The notes: generated by a model from the sequence alone, not told the origin. DNA of 64,000 nt from UBA6927 sp022447855 (GCA_022447855.1 JAKUTX010000001.1:317257-381256), one strand, 5' to 3'; positions 17,585 to 26,971 are shown, counted from the stretch's first letter. Numbers and translations: made by a program.

Positions 17585-18589
17585 ATGAAAACCTTACCGT
17601 ACCTTGGAATCACGATGGGTGACCCTGCAGGGATAGGGCCCGAAGTAATTGCAAAAAGCCTTGCGAAGTCCGAGATTTATTCTGATTGCATTCCATTTGT
17701 GATTGGAAGTTCAGCTGTGATGAACCGTGCGACTCAGCTCATAAAATCTGATTCCAAAACAGTCACAATTAGAAATTTAAAAGAAATACGTAACGACCCA
17801 CACGAAATATACGTTTTAGATGATAATTCACTTGAACATGAAAACATAAAATATGGCGAAATAACTGCTGAAGCTGGACAAGCAGCCGTTAAATGGATAC
17901 TCCAAGCTGGAGAATTAGCAGCCAAAAATCAAATACAAGCTATTATCACAGCTCCAATAAACAAAGAAAGTGCGAAACTTGCCGGCTATGACGACATAGG
18001 ACACCAAGAAATATTCCAACGACAAACTAATTCACAAGAAGTTGTAACAATGCTTATGACTAGAAACTTAAGGGTAGTTCATTTAACAACTCACCGTTCC
18101 CTTAAAAAAGCATGTGACTATGTAAAAATGGACAACATTATGTCAAAAATCAATTTAACTCATAAATACTTCCAAAAATGGGGATTTAGTAACCCAAAAA
18201 TTGGCGTGGCGGCACTAAATCCACATGCTAGTGACGGAGGTCTAATAGGCAATGAAGAAACTTCAGAAATTGAACCGGCTGTATTAAATGCAACCAAAAA
18301 TAACATAAACGTCCAAGGACCTATACCTGCGGACACGATTTTTAACCAAGCAATAGATGGACTATATGATGTGGTAATCGCTATGTACCATGACCAAGGT
18401 CATATTCCAATAAAAGTCTATGATTGGAAGCATAGTGTGAGTGTAAACCTTGGACTACCATTCATCAGAACATCAGTAGACCACGGCACTGCGTTCAACA
18501 TTGCAGGACAAGGAATAGCTGACCCAACAAGCATGCTTGAATCAATTAATGTAGCAAAATCACTCGCAAATAAAAGCATATTGCCGTAA
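17585..18589 (+). CDS. pdxA: 4-hydroxythreonine-4-phosphate dehydrogenase (PdxA family)
   Basis: Oxidises 4-phospho-hydroxy-threonine in DXP-dependent pyridoxal phosphate synthesis. Diagnostic pieces in the 334-residue protein are MGDPAGIGPEV near the N-terminus, TAPINKES, GHQEIF, LNPHASDGG, GPIPADTIF, and YHDQGHIPIK with metal-binding His/Asp residues. A PdxA2-like 4-carbon acid phosphate dehydrogenase is an alternative because no other pdx gene is nearby. The gap to nrdJ is 23 bp, and the ribosome binding site is poor. Confidence 0.88.
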   Translation: MKTLPYLGITMGDPAGIGPEVIAKSLAKSEIYSDCIPFVIGSSAVMNRATQLIKSDSKTVTIRNLKEIRNDPHEIYVLDDNSLEHENIKYGEITAEAGQAAVKWILQAGELAAKNQIQAIITAPINKESAKLAGYDDIGHQEIFQRQTNSQEVVTMLMTRNLRVVHLTTHRSLKKACDYVKMDNIMSKINLTHKYFQKWGFSNPKIGVAALNPHASDGGLIGNEETSEIEPAVLNATKNNINVQGPIPADTIFNQAIDGLYDVVIAMYHDQGHIPIKVYDWKHSVSVNLGLPFIRTSVDHGTAFNIAGQGIADPTSMLESINVAKSLANKSILP

Positions 18590-18632
18590 AGTAATAGCAT
18601 ACGATAACTTAACAAACTGGGCAGAGGACATC

Positions 18633-19445
18633 ATGGCCAAAATTTCATTCATAGGTGGCGGAGTAATGGCTGAAGCAATCATCAGCCGAGTGCTTTCTGA
18701 GAATTTAATAGATGCAAATAATATTTATGTTGGTGAAACATATGAACAAGCCCGATCAAATCTAGAGAAAAAATACCTTGTTCGCACAACAAATAACAAT
18801 ATCAAAGCCATCGAGGATTCTGACTTAATATTTCTGTGTGTTAAACCTCAAGATCTAGAAAAAGTTTTAGAAGAATTAAACTCTAATGTGAAATCTACCG
18901 CTACAATAGTTTCTATTGCCGCAGGAATTTCTATTGAATACATTAAAACACATTTAGGTCACGACCGGATTATTCGAGTAATGCCTAACACACCCGCACA
19001 AATTGGTGAAGGCATGTCAATCTGGACTTCTACCGGTACAACTCAAGCAGCAATACAATTAACTGGGGACATCTTACGCACAATTGGATTAGAAATATAT
19101 GTCACAAACGAGAAATTATTAGACATGTCAACAGCCCTAAGTGGAAGCGGACCAGCATATGTATTTTTATTCATTGAATCAATGATCGATGCCGGAGTCA
19201 AACTAGGACTCCCAAGAGACTACTCTCGAACAATGGTAGTGCAAACTGTATTAGGTAGTATTAAACTTCTAAATGAAACAGTTCAACATCCATCAGTATT
19301 AAAAGATTCTGTCACATCTCCGGGCGGAACAACAGCAGCTGCATTATTAGAATTAGAAAAGGGGAATTTCAAAGCAACAATTATTCAAGCAGTAATAGCT
19401 GCATTTGATAAATCAAACTCAATGATGAAAGATGCAAATCAATGA
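18633..19445 (+). CDS. proC: pyrroline-5-carboxylate reductase
   Basis: Last step of proline synthesis, NAD(P)H-dependent. The 270-residue protein has the Rossmann motif FIGGGVMAEAI at the N-terminus, CVKPQDLEKVL, VMPNTPAQIGEG, and the C-terminal signature DSVTSPGGTTAAAL. AGAGGA precedes the ATG. Its stop overlaps the start of the YggT gene (ATGA), a proC-yggT linkage seen in many bacteria. Confidence 0.95.
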   Translation: MAKISFIGGGVMAEAIISRVLSENLIDANNIYVGETYEQARSNLEKKYLVRTTNNNIKAIEDSDLIFLCVKPQDLEKVLEELNSNVKSTATIVSIAAGISIEYIKTHLGHDRIIRVMPNTPAQIGEGMSIWTSTGTTQAAIQLTGDILRTIGLEIYVTNEKLLDMSTALSGSGPAYVFLFIESMIDAGVKLGLPRDYSRTMVVQTVLGSIKLLNETVQHPSVLKDSVTSPGGTTAAALLELEKGNFKATIIQAVIAAFDKSNSMMKDANQ

Positions 19446-19693
19446 TAATAGTTTCATTAATCGACGCTTTAGCGACTCTTTTTTGGATAGCTATAACTGC
19501 CAGAGTACTAATTTCTTTATTTGGAATAAATCAGAACAGTCCTATCATGCAAATTCTTTACATGATTACCGAACCGATTCTATCCCCCATTAGATCAAGA
19601 TTACCTTCTACTGGAATGATAGACTTTTCTCCAATGGTAGCATTGATAATTATTATTATTATTCAACGCGTTGCAAGGACTTTATTCGTTTAA
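19442..19693 (+). CDS. YggT family membrane protein
   Basis: Small integral membrane protein of 83 residues with two hydrophobic segments (about 3-26 and 60-82) separated by a loop containing TEPILSPIRSRLPSTGMIDFSPMV, matching the YggT family consensus (EPIL.P.R..lP..g.iDfSP). The molecular role is not well defined; the family is linked to membrane homeostasis and, in photosynthetic organisms, to nucleoid or thylakoid organisation. It is translationally coupled to proC by a 4-bp overlap. Confidence 0.88.
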   Translation: MIIVSLIDALATLFWIAITARVLISLFGINQNSPIMQILYMITEPILSPIRSRLPSTGMIDFSPMVALIIIIIIQRVARTLFV

Positions 19694-19724
19694 TATTCAA
19701 TAAACAAGAAAAAGTCAAAAACTA

Positions 19725-20474
19725 TTATGCATGCGCCAATGCTCCGCCATCAATATTGATCGTAGTACCAGTAACGAAATCACAAGCTTCAGATGCCAAA
19801 TATACTAAAAGACCGCACAAATCAGTAGGATGTCCTATACGCCTTGAAGGTAAATATCGATTTAGAACATCACCCGAATCTGAACTAGAAATATTAAGCC
19901 ATCCTGCACCAATTCCATTAACCCTCACTCCAAATTCAGCCCACTCCAAACCTAAAGAGGAGGTCAATTGAGAAATGGCACCACGGCTTGCACATTTCAA
20001 AGTGGAATTCCACATCCCTCGAACACCCGCAATTGAATTAATGTTTATAATTCTGCCATAATTGTTGGCAACCATATGTTTTCCAACTTCTTTAGAAAAC
20101 ATAACAACTGAATCAATGTTATAACTCATGATATTTTTCCATTCATCATTACTTACTTCCAAAAAAGGTTTACTAAAATCAGTCTGGGCATTATTAACAA
20201 GAATATCAATTTTTCCAAATTCAGCTAAAGTTTTTGATACGACCGATTGAATATCCTCATATGAAGTTAAATCAATCAAATGAATCATTGATGCCCTGCC
20301 ATATGATTTAATAACATTTATTGATTTGTTGACTTGTTCAATATCATCACCAACCAAAACAATATCTGCTCCAGCCTCAGCCAGTGCCTCAGCAAAAAAT
20401 GGAGTCCAACCTCTACTATCTGCAGTAATCAAAGCACATTTTCCAGACAAATCCCATTCTTTCAACTGATCCAT
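19725..20474 (-). CDS. short-chain dehydrogenase/reductase-like protein lacking the catalytic Tyr/Lys
   Basis: A 249-residue SDR-fold protein with NNAQTDFSKPFLEVS, NSIAGVRGM and the C-terminal LASEACDFVTGTTINIDGG typical of classical SDRs. Two sites are degenerate. The cofactor loop is TADSRGWT where TGxxxGxG is expected. The YxxxK pair is replaced by Lys160 and Arg164 (LKCASRGA), read directly from the DNA. It is therefore unlikely to be a standard dehydrogenase. It lies 21 bp downstream of an SDR with an intact active site; a partner or regulatory role is a possible inference. GGGAGG precedes the ATG, and the frame is intact, so it looks maintained. Confidence 0.85.
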   Translation of the reverse strand: MDQLKEWDLSGKCALITADSRGWTPFFAEALAEAGADIVLVGDDIEQVNKSINVIKSYGRASMIHLIDLTSYEDIQSVVSKTLAEFGKIDILVNNAQTDFSKPFLEVSNDEWKNIMSYNIDSVVMFSKEVGKHMVANNYGRIININSIAGVRGMWNSTLKCASRGAISQLTSSLGLEWAEFGVRVNGIGAGWLNISSSDSGDVLNRYLPSRRIGHPTDLCGLLVYLASEACDFVTGTTINIDGGALAHA

Positions 20475-20495
20475 ATTAACCTCCCAAAAATTATC

Positions 20496-21293
20496 TCAAT
20501 TATACTTTGGTATATATCTAGTTGGAGTGATTCCACCCGCTATTCCGCCTCCATCAACCACAAACATTTCACCATTCATATAATTTGAGGAATCTGAAGC
20601 AAGAAAAACTGCAATAGGACCTAATTCTGATGGAGATCCTACTCTTCCAACGGGAATGAAATCGCTCTTTGGCAAAGTTTCTCGCGATGCATTTGTCCCT
20701 TCAGTAGGAAAATATCCAGGCACAATACAATTACTTGTAATGCCATATCTCCCTAAACTGGTTGCTAAAGTCCGAGTCAACTGAACAACTCCACCCTTTC
20801 CACATGCATACATATAGTTATCTCTACCTCCTCTCAAACCAAATCCTGAAGCTAGATTAATTATTTTGCCTCTACCATTGTCTACCATATGAGAAGCAAC
20901 TGCCCTTGAACAAAAAAATGCTGTCGACAAATTGGTATCTATTCCTAAACGCCAATCATCATCACTAATTTCCCAAATAGGAGTAGATCCATGACCTCGA
21001 ACAATTCCTGCATTATTAATCAAAACATCAATTGATTTGAATTGATCTAGCGCAGTTTGTACCAGCAGGCCTACCTGTTTCGAATCAGTTAAATCTGTTG
21101 AGATTGCAATTGCACGATTCCCGTTTTCTTTAATTATTTCACTAACTTCATTAATTAATTTTTCCCTTCTTGCGGCAATGACTAAATTCGCTCCAGCATT
21201 TGACAAAGCCAAAGCCATTTCCCTTCCTAAACCAGTACCAGCACCTGTAATTAAAATAGTTTTTCCTGTTAATTTTAATTTTTCAAAAACCAT
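20496..21293 (-). CDS. SDR family NAD(P)-dependent oxidoreductase
   Basis: Classical short-chain dehydrogenase of 265 residues. The cofactor motif is TGAGTGLG near the N-terminus, followed by NNAGIVRG, the catalytic Ser in NLASGFGLRGG, and Tyr/Lys in YACGKGG, then VPGYFPTEGTN and the C-terminal VVDGGG. The loop closest to sugar/polyol and gluconate 5-dehydrogenase-like SDRs suggests a hydroxy-acid or sugar substrate, but the substrate cannot be read from sequence. GGAGGA precedes the ATG. It is directly followed by the degenerate SDR, so the two are probably co-expressed. Confidence 0.9.
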   Translation of the reverse strand: MVFEKLKLTGKTILITGAGTGLGREMALALSNAGANLVIAARREKLINEVSEIIKENGNRAIAISTDLTDSKQVGLLVQTALDQFKSIDVLINNAGIVRGHGSTPIWEISDDDWRLGIDTNLSTAFFCSRAVASHMVDNGRGKIINLASGFGLRGGRDNYMYACGKGGVVQLTRTLATSLGRYGITSNCIVPGYFPTEGTNASRETLPKSDFIPVGRVGSPSELGPIAVFLASDSSNYMNGEMFVVDGGGIAGGITPTRYIPKYN

Positions 21294-21317
21294 TGATCCT
21301 CCAAAACAACAATGTAG

Positions 21318-22094
21318 TTATTCATTTATACGATTTATAATCTCACCTGCAGATACAGGAATGACATTCCCCCGACCCGTCTCTAATAACAATCTTCCTT
21401 GTTCATCAATCCCCAAAGATTTCCCAACTATCCGTTCACCTGCGAATATCACTTCAACCGTTTCATTGATTAGAGCAAGCTTTGAAACCCACTCATCTCT
21501 TAATTGATCTCCATCAACAACACGAGAATAAAACTTTTCTATGTACCCTAGAAGAACCTTTAAAACGCATGTCCGATCGACATATCCTCCAACTTCTCTA
21601 GAAATACTCGTAGCAGTAGAACTAATCTCAGGATACCTCGAAATATCCGTATTAACATTCAAACCTATTCCGATGATTGCATGCTTTACAACACCTTCAA
21701 TAATTTCCACCTCGATAAGCACCCCACATAATTTTCGACCAGAAACTAATACATCATTTGGCCACTTTATTAGGCAATTTTGATTTGTAATTTGTTCTAC
21801 TGTTTCAGCTACTGCTAGGGTGATTGCCATATTAACAAATGGCAATTGGCTAATAATTGGGCGAAGAATTATAGAACATAAAATATCTTTGAAAGGATCT
21901 GAAATCCAATGTCTATCAAATCTACCACGTCCAAAAGTTTGTTCTTCTGCAATAATTACTGAACCAGAAATAGTTCCATGATTTGCGAGAGTAGTCGCCT
22001 TATTCATAGTAGATCTTAATTTATCAAAATGAAAAAACTTGGTTCCGACCAACCTACTATCGGAAAATGAACTCAAAGATTTAATATCAATCAT
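21318..22094 (-). CDS. birA: biotin--[acetyl-CoA-carboxylase] ligase
   Basis: Attaches biotin to the carrier protein of acetyl-CoA carboxylase. The 258-residue protein has the catalytic loop TFGRGRFDRHW, KWPNDVLVSGRKLCGVLIE, and GIGLNVN, followed by the C-terminal SH3-like domain. The N-terminal DNA-binding domain of bifunctional BirA is absent, so this is a mono-functional ligase. A target in this window is the acetyl-CoA carboxylase system (accDA at 60680). The start at 22094 is provisional; the ribosome binding site is weak. Confidence 0.92.
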   Translation of the reverse strand: MIDIKSLSSFSDSRLVGTKFFHFDKLRSTMNKATTLANHGTISGSVIIAEEQTFGRGRFDRHWISDPFKDILCSIILRPIISQLPFVNMAITLAVAETVEQITNQNCLIKWPNDVLVSGRKLCGVLIEVEIIEGVVKHAIIGIGLNVNTDISRYPEISSTATSISREVGGYVDRTCVLKVLLGYIEKFYSRVVDGDQLRDEWVSKLALINETVEVIFAGERIVGKSLGIDEQGRLLLETGRGNVIPVSAGEIINRINE

Positions 22095-22202
22095 AAATTC
22101 AAACCATCCAAAAATTCCTTATAAAATGATCATATTTTTCAAAGATGCTTCCGTCAATATTCACAACATATTGTAATACTCAACAATCGAAACTGCTGGG
22201 CA

Positions 22203-22224
22203 ATTTTACAACGATCTGTAAAAT
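22203..22224. promoter_or_regulatory. inverted repeat, possible operator
   Basis: Perfect 8-bp arms ATTTTACA and TGTAAAAT flank a 6-bp spacer in the divergent gap between birA and the ThDP enzyme gene, about 20 bp upstream of the putative -35. It could be a binding site for a dimeric repressor. No known family match is claimed. Confidence 0.3.
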
Positions 22225-22243
22225 GCGGTGATATAGGCGCTGG

Positions 22244-22273
22244 TTGATGTTTATCTCTAAAACATGATATATT
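22244..22273 (+). promoter_or_regulatory. putative promoter of the ThDP-enzyme gene
   Basis: TTGATG (22244-22249) is followed after 18 bp by TATATT (22268-22273). Its position means the ATG at 22264 lies inside the promoter, in favour of translation from 22318. Confidence 0.35.
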
Positions 22274-22317
22274 TAGCTACTGAGGCTTTTGTCTCTAAGA
22301 AATACAAGGGAGTCCCT

Positions 22318-23958
22318 ATGAATACAAATCAAGCAGTAGCCAGAGCATTAAAACTAGAGAACGTTGAATGGATTTCGTGTTTCCCCTCAAATGACCTTAT
22401 TGAGTCAGTTGCTGGAGAAAAAATACCACTAGTAATGTTCAGACATGAACGTGGAGCAATTATGGCAGCTGACGGATATAGCAGATTAAATGGGCGCAAA
22501 AAATTTGGCGTAGTTATTACCCAAGGTGGGCCTGGAGCAGAAAATTCTATGGGCGGAATTGCTCAAGCTTATGCTGACAATGTACCAATTTTAGTCCTCC
22601 AGGGAGGAAACCAGCTAGATCAATATGCTGTGAAACCAAACTTCTCTCCTGTAAAAACCTATGAATCTGTAACCAGACATGCCGAAGTGATCCTTTCCCC
22701 TGACCAAACTATGGCAACAATGAGAAGAGCATTCCATGCACTTAGAAATGGACGCCCGGGGCCTGTAGTAATAGAGATTCCAAAAGATGTTGCGGACTCT
22801 GAAGTCTCCGAATCAGCATTGCATTATTCTCCTCCGAAAAGATCAGCTTCTTCAGCCGCCGAATCTGATGTAATAGAGGCTGCTAAAGTTCTACTTAGTG
22901 CGAAAAAACCTGTTATTTGGTCTGGCATGGGAACTTTATTAGCAAATGCTAGCGACGAACTTACAGAACTCGCAGAACTCACTAAAATACCTGTTTTCTG
23001 TTCCATGCCTGGCAAATCAAGCTTTAATGAACAACATCCACTATCTCTTGGCTCTGGTAGTGGAACTACCACTCTACCAGCACACAAATGGTTGCAAGAA
23101 TCAGATGTTCTTTTCGCTATTGGATCCAGCCTAACTAGAACGTCCTATGGACAATCCTTCCCAGAAAATAAGGTACTTATCCAAAACAGTGAAAACATTG
23201 ACGATATCAACAAGGATTATTCAATTGACGTAGGTCTAAATGGTGATGCAAAATTAACACTCCAATCTCTAATTGAAGCTGTGAAGGAAGAGATTGGAAG
23301 TAGTGGAAGAGAAGATACAAATGGTGTAATCAATGAAATTAGAGCTTTAAAATCTGAATGGCTTGCGGAGTGGGCTCCATTATTAAACTCAAACGAAAAA
23401 CCAATAAATACATACAGAGTTATTGGGGATTTGCAAAAAACACTTGATAAGGATAACAGTATTGTAACTCATGATGCAGGTGCTCCAAGAGATACTATTA
23501 TGCCTTTTTACACGGCTTCATTACCACATACATATATCGGATGGGGTAAAACTACCCACCTAGGATACGGCATACCACTAATGATTGGAGCCAAAAAAGC
23601 CAAACCAGAACGTTTTTGTCTCAACTTCATGGGTGATGGAGCATTTGGAATGTCTGGACTGGATTTAGAAACCTCAGTCCGATCAGGCCTTCCTATAACC
23701 ACCGTATTACTCAACAATGGAGGCATGGCTACATATCCAGGAGGATATCCTGCATCTAAAGAATTATCTGGAGTCACTTACATGTCTGGAGATTATGCAA
23801 CGATTGCCGAAGGATTAGGAGCAGTCGGCATAAGAGTTTCGGAACCTTCCGGTGTGATACCAGCAATCGAAGAAGCAAAGCGGCTTAATGCTGATGGTAA
23901 AGCTTGTCTGTTGGATATTAAAACCAACCTAGAGGGAAAAAGATCCAACTTTATGTAA
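22318..23958 (+). CDS. thiamine-diphosphate-dependent enzyme (acetolactate synthase-like)
   Basis: A 546-residue ThDP enzyme with the three-domain layout of the acetolactate synthase/glyoxylate carboligase group. The catalytic Glu is in MFRHERGAIMAADGYSR, then VVITQGGPGAEN, a central FAD/nucleotide-like domain, and the ThDP/Mg motif NFMGDGAFGMSG...LLNNGG in the C-domain. The start is the ATG at 22318, with AAGGGAG at 5 nt; an in-frame ATG at 22264 lacks an SD. No small ilvH subunit follows, so it is probably not the biosynthetic acetolactate synthase. A catabolic carboligase or 2-oxoacid decarboxylase is more likely. The substrate cannot be inferred. Confidence 0.88.
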   Translation: MNTNQAVARALKLENVEWISCFPSNDLIESVAGEKIPLVMFRHERGAIMAADGYSRLNGRKKFGVVITQGGPGAENSMGGIAQAYADNVPILVLQGGNQLDQYAVKPNFSPVKTYESVTRHAEVILSPDQTMATMRRAFHALRNGRPGPVVIEIPKDVADSEVSESALHYSPPKRSASSAAESDVIEAAKVLLSAKKPVIWSGMGTLLANASDELTELAELTKIPVFCSMPGKSSFNEQHPLSLGSGSGTTTLPAHKWLQESDVLFAIGSSLTRTSYGQSFPENKVLIQNSENIDDINKDYSIDVGLNGDAKLTLQSLIEAVKEEIGSSGREDTNGVINEIRALKSEWLAEWAPLLNSNEKPINTYRVIGDLQKTLDKDNSIVTHDAGAPRDTIMPFYTASLPHTYIGWGKTTHLGYGIPLMIGAKKAKPERFCLNFMGDGAFGMSGLDLETSVRSGLPITTVLLNNGGMATYPGGYPASKELSGVTYMSGDYATIAEGLGAVGIRVSEPSGVIPAIEEAKRLNADGKACLLDIKTNLEGKRSNFM

Positions 23959-23974
23959 TCAAGTTTTGATTTAA

Positions 23975-24532
23975 TCAATCTAAATCAGATAACCAATTAT
24001 CCAGCTGAGATTTTGGTATAGATCCTACGTATCTTCCTGAAACTGTCCCGTCTGAATCCACAAAAAAAGTAACTGGAATTCCTATTACTCCAAAATCTAT
24101 TGAGATGTGCCCTTCAGGATCAGCAAGATTAGGATATGTAATTTCAAAATGAGAGATATGTTCTTGCGCATCTGCTGGATCATCTTGAAAATTCACACCT
24201 ACAAATAGTACTCCTTCGTCCCTATATTGCTCCCAAGATTGTTGTAAAACTGGAGCCTCATCTACACATGGAGCACACCAAGAAGCCCAAAAATTAATAA
24301 CCATTGGAATATTAGATTTTGGATCTAAAACAACTGTTTCTTCCTCAAATGACTTAGCATTAATCTTGGGCATATCTTTGCCAACATTTGTAAGCCCGCT
24401 CATGCTAGTTACAGATTCTCGGTTAACTAAACCAAAAGACATAAATACTGCAAAAACTAAAAAGATCAAACAAATAATCAGAAAAATAAATATTATTTTC
24501 AATTTGGATTTAGAGGTAGAAAAGTTTTCCAT
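23975..24532 (-). CDS. TlpA-like thioredoxin-domain protein, membrane-anchored
   Basis: Thiol-disulfide oxidoreductase of 185 residues. An N-terminal hydrophobic helix (about 13-35) anchors it with the thioredoxin domain outside. The active site is FWASWCAPCVDEAP, and the cis-Pro loop is GIPVTFFVDSDG, both typical of TlpA/ResA proteins used in cytochrome c maturation or extracytoplasmic thiol reduction. No ccm/ccs gene is adjacent. It is convergent with the ThDP-enzyme gene (16-bp gap) and divergent from the amidohydrolase. Confidence 0.92.
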   Translation of the reverse strand: MENFSTSKSKLKIIFIFLIICLIFLVFAVFMSFGLVNRESVTSMSGLTNVGKDMPKINAKSFEEETVVLDPKSNIPMVINFWASWCAPCVDEAPVLQQSWEQYRDEGVLFVGVNFQDDPADAQEHISHFEITYPNLADPEGHISIDFGVIGIPVTFFVDSDGTVSGRYVGSIPKSQLDNWLSDLD

Positions 24533-24639
24533 TCAGCCATAATACCTCAAAAGATTATGTATCCAAAATATAATAATTCCTATGACAATATTAATTTTAA
24601 AAATCTGTTAATCTACAACCAAAAACTTCGGAGGAAATA

Positions 24640-25857
24640 ATGCGCCTAGTATTAACAAATGCCACAATAATAGATTGCATTGATCCTATACCCAAACCCA
24701 ACTCATCCATAATAATAGAAGATGGGAAAATCACAAATATTCTACTTTCCCAGACAATACAATTCGACGAAAATACTGATTCCATTATCAACCTAAATGG
24801 CCAATTTGTTTTGCCTGGACTTTGGGATGTACACATTCATCCAGACTATCCATTGCCCCCGAGCGTATCGATTGCTGAGCAAGCTTTACTTTTTGGGCAG
24901 CGTCTAATCGAAGGACTTACTGAAAGTGGCGTAACGGGAGTAAGAACAGGAGGTGCTGCTCATTTCTTAGACGTCTTGTGGCGAGACGCCTTCGAAAAAA
25001 ATCAATATATTGGCCCAAGAGTATTCGCTAGTGGAAATTTTCTAACATCTACTGCAGGTCATTTCTTAGACTCAGGACAAGCAATAGAATGTGACGGTCC
25101 CTTCGGGTTTGTTGAAAACATTCGCACTCAAATAAAAAATGGCGTCGATCATATCAAATTGAATTTATCTGGCGGGATAATGGGACCAAACTGGGACCAG
25201 CACAAGCATTCCTTTCTACTCGATGAAGAATTAGAGGCTGCATTCGCAATTTGCAAAAAACGGAATATGAAAATAATGGCACATGCAACAAATCCACTTT
25301 CAGTCAAAAAAGCTTCAACAATGGGTGCTCATTCTATTGAGCACGGATACATAATGGATGAAGAATGTATTGAACTAATGATAGAGCATAGTACTTGGTA
25401 TGTGCCCACTCTTGCAATTACTCAACTTACAGATTCACAATCTACAGATTCATGGGAAAAAGAATGGTCTCAAAAAAGGAATTTAAATCAACACCTCAGC
25501 ACTAGAGCAGAAAACGCATCCAAAGAGCACTCAAAATGGTTTTTAAAAAGCCTAAAATCCGGAGTCAAAATGGCCCTCGGTTCTGACATTAAACCCTTAA
25601 AAGACTCCTGCTTGCTTGAAATGGGTTTATGGGTAAAATGCGGTGCAACTGAATGGGAAACTTTACTTGCCGCAACTGCAAAAGCGGCAGAATTATGCGG
25701 AGTAGGAAATCAATTAGGCACTATATCAAAAGGGAAAATCGCTGATCTAATAGTTGTAGGTGACAACCCACTAGAAGACATAAGGAATTTAAGAAATCTC
25801 AAATTAGTAATAAAGAATGGCGAAGTGGTCTCTGACAAAAGAAAACTTAAAAATTAG
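24640..25857 (+). CDS. amidohydrolase family protein (imidazolonepropionase-like)
   Basis: Metal-dependent hydrolase of 405 residues with the TIM-barrel amidohydrolase signatures: LPGLWDVHIH with metal ligands His65 and His67, KLNLSGG on the central strand, MAHATNP, SIEHG, and the distal Asp in GSDIKPLKD. The C-terminal IADLIVVGDNPLEDI block completes the composite beta-sandwich. The subfamily contains prolidase-like and imidazolonepropionase-like enzymes; substrate specificity is not visible. GGAGGA precedes the ATG. Its 3' end overlaps the convergent Gfo/Idh gene by 11 bp. Confidence 0.9.
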   Translation: MRLVLTNATIIDCIDPIPKPNSSIIIEDGKITNILLSQTIQFDENTDSIINLNGQFVLPGLWDVHIHPDYPLPPSVSIAEQALLFGQRLIEGLTESGVTGVRTGGAAHFLDVLWRDAFEKNQYIGPRVFASGNFLTSTAGHFLDSGQAIECDGPFGFVENIRTQIKNGVDHIKLNLSGGIMGPNWDQHKHSFLLDEELEAAFAICKKRNMKIMAHATNPLSVKKASTMGAHSIEHGYIMDEECIELMIEHSTWYVPTLAITQLTDSQSTDSWEKEWSQKRNLNQHLSTRAENASKEHSKWFLKSLKSGVKMALGSDIKPLKDSCLLEMGLWVKCGATEWETLLAATAKAAELCGVGNQLGTISKGKIADLIVVGDNPLEDIRNLRNLKLVIKNGEVVSDKRKLKN

Positions 25858-26971
25858 TCAATTCCCCTTTATCAATTAAATGATCTAATAATTTTTGATA
25901 CTCTAAATCATCCACAGGAAAGTGAACTCTCTTATTAGCACAAGAAGATAAAAGCATAGAAGCCGCAAGATGCTGTGATCCAATTCCGTCTTCTCCGGAC
26001 ACAAAAGGCGATCTGTCTTCTAAAATAGCCTTTGCAAAATCTTCAATTGCAGGAACATGTAAATTCGGAATAGAATCAAAATTCATCCTATCAATCTCAT
26101 AATCAATTGAAGGAAAATCCCTTCCCCCCAAATTCCTTGAATCTTCTAATATAAATTCATTGATAGATTTCTTTAGTCTGTAAAGCGATAATTCCCCTTT
26201 GTCAATTACTATTCCCCCTTTATCACCCCACAACTCAATCCTACTCTGCGGAGGAGCTTGGATAGTACTCAAATGGACAATTCCGTGTCCAAAATCATAA
26301 TCTAATATTGCAGAAACATAATCTTCAGCTTCAATTGTATGCATTCTAGTTAATGCACTAGCAACAATCGAATTTGGGCTACCAGTAAACCAGTGTAACA
26401 AATCTAATCCATGGATTGCCTGATTCAATAATACCGCACCACCTTCATGAGACCATTTACCTCTCCAGTCTGTTCGGTCAAAATAATCCTGGGTTCGTAT
26501 ACAAGTCCAATTCAACTGAGCTAGATATAAATCACCAATAGTCCCTGAATCTAAAATTTCTTTAGCCTTTTGATAAGCATGTTGAAACCTCATCATAAAA
26601 AGAACTCCAAGTTTAACATTGGAAAACTTGGCAGCATCAATCATTTTTTTTGCACTTTTTGGCGTTACTCCCATTGGCTTTTCTGTCAAAACGTGTTTTC
26701 CAGATTCAGCAACTTTGGTCGCTAAAAATTCATGCGACGGATGGGGAGTAGATATAATTACTGCATCAACATCTTTATCAGCAAGTAATGAATCTAAATC
26801 AACAAAAGGTTTTACCCCCAACATTTTAGCCTGGGAGAACAGTTCAGATTTAGTACGTGCATGTATTCCTACAAGTTGGGCACAATCAACATGACTAATT
26901 GCACTAATCTGAGTAGAACCTATTGCTCCAGTAGAACCAATAATCGCAAAGCGAACTGTCTTGGCTGACAA
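25847..26971 (-). CDS. Gfo/Idh/MocA family oxidoreductase
   Basis: NAD(P)-dependent sugar or cyclitol oxidoreductase of 374 residues. The Rossmann loop is GSTGAIGS (weaker than GxGxxG), followed by the family EKPMGVT motif with the catalytic Lys near residue 97 and the GGAVLLNQAIHGLD helix with the active-site His. The start is a TTG at 26971 with GAGAGGA at 8 nt. The substrate is unknown; these enzymes commonly oxidise sugars, inositols or sugar acids, in line with the carbohydrate genes that follow in the region. Confidence 0.9.
   Translation of the reverse strand: MSAKTVRFAIIGSTGAIGSTQISAISHVDCAQLVGIHARTKSELFSQAKMLGVKPFVDLDSLLADKDVDAVIISTPHPSHEFLATKVAESGKHVLTEKPMGVTPKSAKKMIDAAKFSNVKLGVLFMMRFQHAYQKAKEILDSGTIGDLYLAQLNWTCIRTQDYFDRTDWRGKWSHEGGAVLLNQAIHGLDLLHWFTGSPNSIVASALTRMHTIEAEDYVSAILDYDFGHGIVHLSTIQAPPQSRIELWGDKGGIVIDKGELSLYRLKKSINEFILEDSRNLGGRDFPSIDYEIDRMNFDSIPNLHVPAIEDFAKAILEDRSPFVSGEDGIGSQHLAASMLLSSCANKRVHFPVDDLEYQKLLDHLIDKGELTNF

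Noticed and set aside
22264..22317. Upstream ATG extension of the ThDP enzyme
   Set aside because: No SD, overlaps the putative -10, and adds residues absent from the family; the ATG at 22318 has AAGGGAG at 5 nt.
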